From: Solimonas aquatica
Lineage (GTDB): Bacteria > Pseudomonadota > Gammaproteobacteria > Nevskiales > Nevskiaceae
Direction: 5' to 3'
NCBI RefSeq assembly: GCF_900111015.1
Contig: NZ_FOFS01000002.1
Location: 282,287-346,286 of the forward strand
Length of the DNA: 64,000 nt
How positions within the stretch are numbered: position 1 is the first letter of the stretch; each line of letters begins with the position of its first letter. This document shows positions 56,094 to 64,000 of the stretch, one piece after another. Both the position numbers and the translations under genes were made by a program. The notes under the pieces are model-generated. The model made no database searches. It was not told the DNA's origin and was given only the letters and a program-made list of their open reading frames with translations.

Positions 56094-56545
56094 ACGAGGA
56101 TCGCGACGAGGACCGTCTGCCGGCACTGCGCGGCCTGCGCCTGGACGCCGAGCCGCAGTGTGATCTGTGGCCGGAGATCGCCATGCGCCTGCCGTCGCGC
56201 CGGCGCCAGGGCCTGCGTGCGGGCCTGGGGCTGGCGATGGCGGCCGGTCTGACGCTGGCCCTGGGGCTGGGCTTCCTGCCGGTGGCGCAGCGGCAGCCCG
56301 AGGGTTCCTTGCCGGCGCAGACGCTCATCGTCTCGCCCGGGACAACGGCCCCGCTTGCCGGTGCGCCGGTGCTGGGCCAGAGCCGTGCGCTGATCAAGGC
56401 CAATCTGCAGATCGCGCGCAGCTCGCGCCAGCAGCTGCGCCAGGCCCTGCAACAGGATCCGGATGCGGAGTTCCTGCAGCGTCTGCTGCAGCGGACCGAA
56501 GAACATGATGCGCAGCTGCATGAGTTGCTGCGCGAGGCGAGCTGA
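56090..56545 (+). CDS. Anti-sigma-factor-like single-pass membrane protein
   Basis: 151 residues. Hydrophilic N-terminus (NEDRDEDRLPALRGLRLD), one membrane helix (GLGLAMAAGLTLALGLGFLP) and a periplasmic helical part (RSSRQQLRQALQQDPDAEFL). Its position and overlap (ATGA) with the ECF sigma gene make an anti-sigma role likely; no zinc-binding HxxxCxxC anti-sigma motif is visible. AAGGA lies 9 nt upstream of the start. The next gene starts 25 bp later. Confidence 0.6.
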   Translation: MNEDRDEDRLPALRGLRLDAEPQCDLWPEIAMRLPSRRRQGLRAGLGLAMAAGLTLALGLGFLPVAQRQPEGSLPAQTLIVSPGTTAPLAGAPVLGQSRALIKANLQIARSSRQQLRQALQQDPDAEFLQRLLQRTEEHDAQLHELLREAS

Positions 56546-56570
56546 AGGCGCTACGCCAGGAGATGCCCCG

Positions 56571-57440
56571 ATGAAGATGCGCTTGATGATGATGGTCCTG
56601 CTGCTGCCGCTGGCGGCACGGGCCGGCGAACCGCAGGCGATCCAGCAGACCCGGCCGCTGGCCGCCGACGGCAAGCTGCGCGTGGAGAACCCCGCCGGCA
56701 GCCTGGAGATCAGCGCCTGGGATCGCAACGAGGTGATGATCAGCGGCGAGCTGGGCGAGAACGCCGAACCCCTGGAGATTCGCGGCGATGCGCGCGATCT
56801 GCAGATCGTGGTGCGCTATCCCTCGCGCTTGCGCGGCAGCTTCGATGATTCCGAGCTGCGCCTGCGCGTGCCGGCACGCGTGGCCCTGGAGCTGAAGACC
56901 GTGAGTGCGCAGGTGCAGCTGCGCGGTGTGAAAGGTCCGCTGCAGGTGCAGAGCGTGTCCGGCGATCTGAATCTGGATGTGGGCAGCACACAGGTGCAGG
57001 CCAGCACGGTCAGCGGCGATCTGCAGCTGCGCGCGCCGGCGCAGCAGACCAAGCTCAGCTCGGTGAGCGGCGATATCGTGCTGCGTGATCTGCGCGGCAC
57101 GCTCAATGCGGACACGGTCTCGGGCCAGCTGCAGGTGGAGGGCGGACCGTTCAAGGAGCTGAGCCTGCAGAGTGTCTCCGGCGATCTGCAGCTGAACGTG
57201 GCGCTGGACGCCAACGCGCAGCTGCGCGCCGAAACGCTGTCCGGCGACATCGGCCTGGAACTGCCGCGCAGCAGCGATGCCTCATTGGAGCTGAAGACAT
57301 TCAGCGGCGAGCTGCACAATGAATTCGGCGGCGGCGAACATGGCTTGCGCAAGATGTCCGCCAAGATCGGCGGTGGTCGCGGACAGGTGTCCCTGCACAG
57401 CTTCAGCGGCGACATCAGCGTGCGGCCGGTGTCGCGCTGA
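56571..57440 (+). CDS. Secreted DUF4097-type beta-repeat protein
   Basis: 289 residues. Signal peptide MKMRLMMMVLLLPLAARA, then about eight repeats centred on [VL]SGDLxL (SVSGDLNL, TVSGDLQL, SVSGDIVL, TVSGQLQV, SVSGDLQL, TLSGDIGL, TFSGEL, SFSGDISV), each a beta-helix rung as in DUF4097. AGGAG is 8 nt before the ATG. Last of a three-gene operon with the sigma factor and the anti-sigma-like gene, so probably its effector or sensor in the envelope. Convergent with purH; the gap holds a perfect CTGCAGC/GCTGCAG stem (57472-57492). Confidence 0.75.
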   Translation: MKMRLMMMVLLLPLAARAGEPQAIQQTRPLAADGKLRVENPAGSLEISAWDRNEVMISGELGENAEPLEIRGDARDLQIVVRYPSRLRGSFDDSELRLRVPARVALELKTVSAQVQLRGVKGPLQVQSVSGDLNLDVGSTQVQASTVSGDLQLRAPAQQTKLSSVSGDIVLRDLRGTLNADTVSGQLQVEGGPFKELSLQSVSGDLQLNVALDANAQLRAETLSGDIGLELPRSSDASLELKTFSGELHNEFGGGEHGLRKMSAKIGGGRGQVSLHSFSGDISVRPVSR

Positions 57441-57502
57441 GAGCGGATCACCGCTTCAAAAGACGCCGCTTCTGCAGCTGATCCTGCTGCAGTGCCGGAG
57501 CT

Positions 57503-59068
57503 TCAGTGCCGGAAGTGACGGATGCCGGTAAACACCATCGCCATGCCGGCCTCATCGGCGGCGCCGATCACTTCGGCGTCGCGCATCGAGCCGCCCGGCT
57601 GGATCACGGCGGTGATGCCGGCGCGGGCGGCGGCGTCGATGCCGTCGCGGAACGGGAAGAAGGCGTCGGAGGCCATCACCGAACCGGCCACCACCAGCTT
57701 CTCGTCCTCGGCCTTGATGCCGGCGATCTTCGCCGAATACACGCGGCTCATCTGGCCGGCGCCCACGCCGATGGTCATGCGCTCGCGGGCGTAGACGATG
57801 GCATTGGACTTCACGAACTTGGCGACCTTGTAGGCAAAGATCAGATCGTGAATCTCGGCCTCGCTGGGGGCGCGCTTGCTCACGACTTTCAGCTCATCCA
57901 TGCGCACCAGGCGCGTGTCATTGTCCTGCACCAGCAGGCCGCCGGCGACGCGCTTGTAGTCGAGCGACGAAAGCGGCTCGGGCGGGAAGTCGCCGCATTC
58001 CAGCAGGCGTACGTTCTGTTTGGCGGCGACGGCCTGACGCGCGGCCTCGCTGATGCGCGGCGCGATGATCACTTCCACGAACTGGCGCTCGACGATCAGC
58101 CTGGCGGTGTCGCCGTCCAGCTCGCGGTTGAAGGCGATGATGCCGCCGAAGGCAGAGGTGGGATCGGTGGAGAAGGCGCGCTCGTAAGCGGCGCGGATGC
58201 CTTCCTCGTTCACCGCCACGCCGCAGGGATTGGCGTGTTTGACGATCACGCAGGCCGGCTTGGTGAAGCTCTTCACGCACTCCAGCGCGGCATCGGCATC
58301 GGCGATGTTGTTGTACGAGAGTTCCTTGCCCTGCAGCTGGCGCGCGGCGGCGATGCTGCCCGGCTGGGCTTCGCGCTCGCGATAGAAGGCCGCGCGCTGA
58401 TGCGGGTTCTCGCCGTAGCGCAGGTCCTGCACCTTGTCCAGCTGCAGGCCGAACACCGGCGCGAAGGCCTCGCGGCTGCCGTCTTCGTGCAGGCTGGACA
58501 GATAGGCCGAGACGGCGGCGTCATAACGCGCGGTCAGCGCATAGGTCTTCACCGCCAGGCGCGTGCGCGTGGCCTGCGTGACGCCGCCGGCGTCGATCTC
58601 GGCGAGCACCTGCGCGTAGTCGGCCGGATCGGTCAGCACCGAAACCCAGGCGTGGTTCTTGGCGGCGGCGCGCAGCATGGCCGGGCCGCCGATGTCGATG
58701 TTCTCGATGGCGTCTTCGCGCGTGCAATCGGGCTTGGCGATGGTGGCGGCGAAGGGATAGAGATTCACCACCAGCAGATCGATATCGGCAATGCCGTGCT
58801 GCTGCATGACGGCGGCGTCGATGTCGCGACGGCCGAGCAGGCCACCGTGGATCTTCGGGTGCAGGGTCTTGACGCGGCCGTCCATGATTTCGGGAAAGCC
58901 GGTGTGGGCGCTGACCTCGGTGGCGTCCAGGCCCGCTTCACGCAGCAGCTTGAAGGTGCCGCCGGTGGAGAGCAGCGCCACGCCGCGCTGCGCCAGGGCC
59001 TTGGCCAATTCGACGATGCCGGATTTGTCGGAAACGGACAGCAGGGCGCGGCGCACAGGGGTCTTCAT
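57503..59068 (-). CDS. purH: Bifunctional AICAR formyltransferase / IMP cyclohydrolase
   Basis: Last two steps of IMP synthesis. 521 residues. The N-terminal cyclohydrolase ([20 protein letters not shown]) and [17 protein letters not shown] are followed by the formyltransferase with [12 protein letters not shown] (the K-H-A-N-P-C-G motif) and [20 protein letters not shown] near the end. Encoded 82 bp after fis, as in related genomes. purD does not follow. Confidence 0.97.
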   Translation of the reverse strand: MKTPVRRALLSVSDKSGIVELAKALAQRGVALLSTGGTFKLLREAGLDATEVSAHTGFPEIMDGRVKTLHPKIHGGLLGRRDIDAAVMQQHGIADIDLLVVNLYPFAATIAKPDCTREDAIENIDIGGPAMLRAAAKNHAWVSVLTDPADYAQVLAEIDAGGVTQATRTRLAVKTYALTARYDAAVSAYLSSLHEDGSREAFAPVFGLQLDKVQDLRYGENPHQRAAFYREREAQPGSIAAARQLQGKELSYNNIADADAALECVKSFTKPACVIVKHANPCGVAVNEEGIRAAYERAFSTDPTSAFGGIIAFNRELDGDTARLIVERQFVEVIIAPRISEAARQAVAAKQNVRLLECGDFPPEPLSSLDYKRVAGGLLVQDNDTRLVRMDELKVVSKRAPSEAEIHDLIFAYKVAKFVKSNAIVYARERMTIGVGAGQMSRVYSAKIAGIKAEDEKLVVAGSVMASDAFFPFRDGIDAAARAGITAVIQPGGSMRDAEVIGAADEAGMAMVFTGIRHFRH

Positions 59069-59150
59069 CGCAGGCGGTCTTTTAAGGCTGGCGTGGGGCC
59101 GCGACGGGCTGCGGCAGGCAGGTATGAGTCGAAACGAGGCGCGAACCGCC

Positions 59151-59414
59151 TTACGGCGACTCCGCCTTGATCTTGTGATGCTTGAGCTTTTTGCGCAGCG
59201 TCGCGCGATTCAGGCCCAGCATCTCGGCGGCGCGCGACTGATTGCCGTGGCAATAGCGCAGCGTGGACTTGAGCAGCGGCGGCTCGACCTGATCCAGGAA
59301 CAGGTCGTAGAGATTCTGCGGCGCGTGGCCGTTGAGCGTGCGGAAAAAATCGTCCAGGCACTCCGAGACCGAGTGGCCCAGCGGTTTGATGTCGGATGAC
59401 CGCAGCGATGACAT
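59151..59414 (-). CDS. fis: Nucleoid-associated transcription factor Fis
   Basis: 87 residues. The C-terminal helix-turn-helix [20 protein letters not shown] is the Fis signature. The ATG giving [16 protein letters not shown] has GGAG 9 nt upstream; an earlier ATG (102 aa) is less likely. Shorter than E. coli Fis (98) because of the N-terminus. The usual dusB partner is not in the window; prmA precedes it. Confidence 0.93.
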   Translation of the reverse strand: MSSLRSSDIKPLGHSVSECLDDFFRTLNGHAPQNLYDLFLDQVEPPLLKSTLRYCHGNQSRAAEMLGLNRATLRKKLKHHKIKAESP

Positions 59415-59524
59415 AGAAAGAAACTCCAGCCCGCGATCAAGGTCGTCGGGCCACGCCAATGCTCATGGGGGGCGGCAATGATACTCCCCCGGCAGTGCCG
59501 GAAAAAGAGATCGGGCCGGATTAT

Positions 59525-60862
59525 TTAACTGATGCTGGCGGCAGCGAGCTGTTCGTCGATCAGGCGCTGCCAGGCGGCATTGGGGGTCCAGATGGCATAC
59601 AGGTCCTGCGCCGCGATCTCACGCGGCACCGCCAAGACCAGCACGCGATACAGATAAACGAATACCGAGGCGCGCTTGTTGAGCGCGCAATGCACCAGAA
59701 CGCAGCGTTCGCGCCAGGCTTCCATCACGCGGATGAACTCCTCCAGGTGCGCGGCCTGCGGCGCGTCCCAGGGCACCGGCAGCGCGTGATAGTCGACGCC
59801 CAGCGCGCGCCAGCGCATGGCCTCGTCGGGCAGGTAGTTGGGCGAGCTGGGCACGGCCAGATTGATCACCGCCTGCACGCCGGCATCGCGCAGCATGGCG
59901 AAATGTTCGGTGCGCGGCTGGCCGGCGGTGCACAGCAGCTTGCCGATGCGCCGGTAGGCGATCAGCGCCGGCACGCGGCAGCGGCCCGACAGCCGGGTCC
60001 AGCCTTCCTGCGAGACGTCCTCGTCGAAGTCGAACCAGGAAGCGTAGGCATTGCGCACCTCGTCGGCCTGCCGATCCAGCAGACCGGCCAGCACCAGGCG
60101 GCTGCCGCTGTGCGCGGCGCTGCTGATCTCGCGGGCGAGACGGATCAGGGGATTGGCCAGGATATTGGCGATGATCACATCGCTGGCCAGCGGCTGATAG
60201 TCCTCGGGCAGCATCACGCTGAGGCGCTCGGCCACGCCATTGGCGGCGGCGTTCTCGCGCGTGGCCAGCAGCGCCTGCGGATCGATGTCCACGCACACCG
60301 CGCGTTCGGCGCCCAGCAGCAGCGCGGCGATCGCCAGCACGCCGGAGCCGCAGCCATAGTCGAGCACGGTCTTGCCTTGCAGTTCGCCGGCCTCATGCAG
60401 CTCGGCCAGGTACTGCAGGCACAGCGCGGTGGTGGGATGCGTGCCGGTACCGAAGGCCAGGCCCGGATCCAGGCGCAGGAGCACGGCCTGTTCCTGATTC
60501 ACCTCGCCGGCTTTCTCATGCGGCACCACCCAGAGCCGTGCACCGAATTGCAGCGGCGGACAGTCCTTGAGCCAGACGCGCACCCAGTCCTGATCCTCGA
60601 TCAGCTCGCTGCTGTAGCGCAGCTCGGCGCCATCGGGCAGCAGCTCGCGCAGGCTGGCCTGTACCGTGGAAAGATCGGTGGCCTCGGCGAACAGGCCGAG
60701 CGTCACGGTGTCCTGCCACAAAGGGGTTTCACCGGGCGCCGGCTCCAGCACCGGGTTGTCCACGGCATCGATGAAGCTCACCGCCGCAGCCTCGTGGGCC
60801 AGCAGCACTTCCTCGGCGAATTCCGGATGGCGCGTATGCACGCGCAGCTGTAACCAAGCCAT
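59525..60862 (-). CDS. prmA: PrmA ribosomal protein L11 methyltransferase fused to a PTP-like phosphatase domain
   Basis: 445 residues, about 150 more than normal PrmA. Residues 1-295 are PrmA: a substrate domain, GLAFGTGTHPTTALCLQYL (135-152), VLDYGCGSGVLAIAA (166-180) and IIANILANPLIRLA (230-243). Right after the normal end (EGWTRLSGRC) comes AYRRIGKLLCTAGQPRTEHF (302-321) and VINLAV, then LVHCALNKRASVFVYLYR (389-406), a phosphatase P-loop: Cys392 and Arg397 with four residues between, a variant I recall from a bacterial PTP-like subgroup. One uninterrupted frame, so the fusion is real in this sequence unless an assembly error removed a stop. Upstream of fis. The phosphatase target is unknown. 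Confidence 0.9.
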   Translation of the reverse strand: MAWLQLRVHTRHPEFAEEVLLAHEAAAVSFIDAVDNPVLEPAPGETPLWQDTVTLGLFAEATDLSTVQASLRELLPDGAELRYSSELIEDQDWVRVWLKDCPPLQFGARLWVVPHEKAGEVNQEQAVLLRLDPGLAFGTGTHPTTALCLQYLAELHEAGELQGKTVLDYGCGSGVLAIAALLLGAERAVCVDIDPQALLATRENAAANGVAERLSVMLPEDYQPLASDVIIANILANPLIRLAREISSAAHSGSRLVLAGLLDRQADEVRNAYASWFDFDEDVSQEGWTRLSGRCRVPALIAYRRIGKLLCTAGQPRTEHFAMLRDAGVQAVINLAVPSSPNYLPDEAMRWRALGVDYHALPVPWDAPQAAHLEEFIRVMEAWRERCVLVHCALNKRASVFVYLYRVLVLAVPREIAAQDLYAIWTPNAAWQRLIDEQLAAASIS

Positions 60863-60901
60863 GACGGGTCTCGCGAAAGGGGAGCGGACCGACGATTTTA
60901 C

Positions 60902-62272
60902 CTATCCTTCGTGATCCTGCGAGCCTTCCGGAGCAATGTGCTCGACGCGGGTCTGCACGCGGCCGCGCGCCAGCAGCAGGGCCAGCGGCTGATCGGCGCG
61001 CAGCTGTGCGGCGTCGGTGACAGCCTGTCCGGATTCGTCCAGCGCGATGGCGTAACCGCGTTGCAGGACCGCGCGCGGATTCAGGCTGCCGAGCTGCGCG
61101 CTGTGCGCCGCCAGCTGCGTCTGCGCCTGGGACAGCTTGCGCGCCAGCGCCAGCCGCAGGCGCTGCGTGAGCTGGGCCAGGCCCTGCCCTTCCTCGCGCA
61201 AGCGCAGCGCCGGCGCCTGCGCGCGCAGCTGCATCAGCTGCCGCGACAAACGACCGTCCTGATCCTTGAGCAGCCGGCCCTGCGCGCGTAGCAGGCGGCT
61301 CTGCAGCTCACGCAGACGCGCGCTGCGTTCCTGCAGGCGCCGGCCCGGATGCTGACGCAGCAGGCGCCGCTGCAGTTCGTCACTGCGCTGCGCGAGCTGC
61401 TGCAGGCGCCGGCGCTGCGCGAGCCGGCTGCGATCCTCGTCGCGGCGCAGGCGCAGCAGGAAGTCGGCGATGTCCGGCGCCACGCGTTCGGCGGCGGCGG
61501 TGGGCGTGGGCGCGCGCAGATCGGCGGCGAAGTCGGCGATGGTCACGTCCACCTCATGGCCCACGCCGCTGATCACCGGCACGGCGCAGGCGCGGATCGC
61601 GCGCGCCACGCGCTCGTCATTGAAGGCCCAGAGATCTTCCAGCGAGCCGCCGCCGCGCGCCAGCAGAATCACTTCCACCGGCGCGCGGCGCGGCAGCTCC
61701 TGCAGGGCGCGGACGATGGCCGGCGGCGCCTCGGCGCCCTGCACCGGCACGGCGTACAGATACACCGGGGCCAGGGGATAGCGCCGCGCCAGGGTGCTGC
61801 GCATATCGTGCAGGGCGGCGCCGGAGCCGGAGGTGATCAGGCCGATGGCGCGCGGCAGTTTCGGCAGCTCGCGCTTGAGGTGTTCGTCGAACAGGCCTTC
61901 GGCAGCGAGCCTGCGCTTGAGTTCTTCAAAGGCGCGCAGCAGCGCGCCCTCACCGGCCGGTTCCAGATGCTCGACGATCAGCTGCAGATCGCCGCGCGCG
62001 GTGTACACCGAGAGCTGCGCGCGCAGCAGCACCGCATCACCGTCCTTCGGAATCGGCCGCACATGGAAATTGGCGCCCTTGAACATCGCGCAGCGCAGCT
62101 GTGCGCGGGTGTCCTTGAGGGTGAAATACCAGTGTCCGGAGGCGGGCCGGGAAAAATTGGACAGCTCACCCTGCACCCAGACGCGGGGCAGGGCGTCTTC
62201 GACCAGGGCGCGGACGATTTCGGCGAGTTCGCTGACCTGGTAGACAGTCCGGGGGGCGGGCGTGGCGGGCAT
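60902..62272 (-). CDS. xseA: Exodeoxyribonuclease VII large subunit
   Basis: 456 residues. N-terminal OB-fold (YQVSELAEIVRALVEDALPR, VWVQGELSNFSRPASGHWYF), then ELPKLPRAIGLITSGSGAAL, LARGGGSLEDLWAFNDE and SGVGHEVDVTIADFAADLRA, the XseA signatures. The coiled-coil C-terminus is Arg/Gln-rich. It degrades single-stranded DNA with XseB, which is not here. The ATG beginning MPATPAPRTVYQ is the sensible start; the frame is open for 500 more residues only because it is antisense to guaB. Divergent from guaB across 39 bp. Confidence 0.93.
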   Translation of the reverse strand: MPATPAPRTVYQVSELAEIVRALVEDALPRVWVQGELSNFSRPASGHWYFTLKDTRAQLRCAMFKGANFHVRPIPKDGDAVLLRAQLSVYTARGDLQLIVEHLEPAGEGALLRAFEELKRRLAAEGLFDEHLKRELPKLPRAIGLITSGSGAALHDMRSTLARRYPLAPVYLYAVPVQGAEAPPAIVRALQELPRRAPVEVILLARGGGSLEDLWAFNDERVARAIRACAVPVISGVGHEVDVTIADFAADLRAPTPTAAAERVAPDIADFLLRLRRDEDRSRLAQRRRLQQLAQRSDELQRRLLRQHPGRRLQERSARLRELQSRLLRAQGRLLKDQDGRLSRQLMQLRAQAPALRLREEGQGLAQLTQRLRLALARKLSQAQTQLAAHSAQLGSLNPRAVLQRGYAIALDESGQAVTDAAQLRADQPLALLLARGRVQTRVEHIAPEGSQDHEG

Positions 62273-62276
62273 AAGA

Positions 62277-62282
62277 TATAAT
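62277..62282 (+). promoter_or_regulatory. Perfect -10 hexamer (TATAAT) in the xseA-guaB divergent gap
   Basis: TATAAT lies 30 bp before the guaB start, so a transcript would begin near 62289 with a leader of about 23 nt. The -35 is weak: no TTGACA-like hexamer is at 17 bp; TAGACA occurs 30 bp upstream. The adjacent xseA gene starts 5 bp away on the other strand. Confidence 0.45.
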
Positions 62283-62284
62283 GA

Positions 62285-63781
<1,497 letters not shown>

Positions 63782-63810
63782 GCGCGCGGCTGCGAGGCCA
63801 GCCATAAGCC

Positions 63811-64000
63811 GTAGGGCGGGTTAGGCGCGATAGCGCCGTAACCCGCTTTTGCTGTTGCTTGGTTTGTTTACTGATCTGCCCTTGGTTTCGTCCGCCCTCC
63901 GGCGGCCGAGGTACTTCTCTTTGCTCGTGCAAAGAGAAGTACCCAAGAGAAAGCACGCCCTACGCCTCGCATCCGTCGCCGCCGCCGCGGCGCCGGCAGC
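63811..64000. repeat. Palindromic composite repeat, copy C (cut by window end)
   Basis: Begins with the GTAGGGCGGGTTAGGCGCG hairpin (63811-63846), then CCGCC-CTCC-GGCGG and the CTTCTCTTTGC/GCAAAGAGAAG stem (63914-63939). The rest, AAGCACGCCCTACGCCTCGC and onward, matches the reverse complement of the right arm of copy B (about 41383-41440). The element therefore continues past the window. Confidence 0.8.

Overview
The window comes from a chromosome of about 65 % GC. The conserved clusters point to a gammaproteobacterium: fis-purH, mreBCD-mrdA-rodA-mltB-rlpA-dacC, gatCAB and tkt-gap-pgk. A Nevskiales/Xanthomonadales-type organism is my best guess, but that is inference. I see no rRNA, tRNA, CRISPR array, transposase or prophage. 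The left 4 kb is less GC-rich than the rest and carries accessory genes.

Layout. 1-14 kb: accessory and surface-polysaccharide genes. These are a papain-like-fold protein, an FkbM-type methyltransferase, a TPR protein with a secreted TIM-barrel protein, manB and manC (GDP-mannose supply), an FAD-linked oxidase, a pyruvyl-transferase-like protein, a secreted protein with a duplicated module, and a TolC-family channel. 14.2-22 kb: rmlA-rmlC-rmlD-rmlB-galE, translationally coupled from rmlC onward, supplying dTDP-rhamnose and UDP-galactose. After it comes a 1024-residue exported beta-helix/Calx-beta protein with a GlyGly-CTERM-like tail. 22-26.5 kb: transketolase, gapA and pgk. 26.8-35.8 kb: the cell-elongation cluster mreB, mreC, mreD, mrdA, rodA, mltB, rlpA and a PBP5-type carboxypeptidase, all on the minus strand. 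36-40.8 kb: gatCAB, hslO and a SET-domain protein. 41.6-57.4 kb: lipid, one-carbon and small operons. They include DUF1295 with a CFA-synthase-like enzyme, purU, an acyl-CoA synthetase, a strictosidine-synthase-like protein with a phytoene-dehydrogenase-like oxidoreductase, three very small genes, a CoA transferase with an HD protein divergent from TetR and MOSC genes, and an ECF sigma/anti-sigma-like/DUF4097 operon. 57.5-64 kb: purH, fis, a prmA fused to a phosphatase-like domain, xseA, and divergent guaB.

Two features stand out. First, PrmA (ribosomal protein L11 methyltransferase) is directly fused to a tyrosine-phosphatase-like domain with an HC-x4-R loop. Second, there are structured non-coding repeats. 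A composite palindromic element occurs three times, each copy starting 21-29 bp after a plus-strand stop codon. Its stems differ between copies or arms by paired changes that keep the base pairing. A separate tandem pair of hairpins between purU and the acyl-CoA synthetase gene shows the same behaviour. Everything else is mostly well-known housekeeping, and I did not find a recognisable defence or secretion system.
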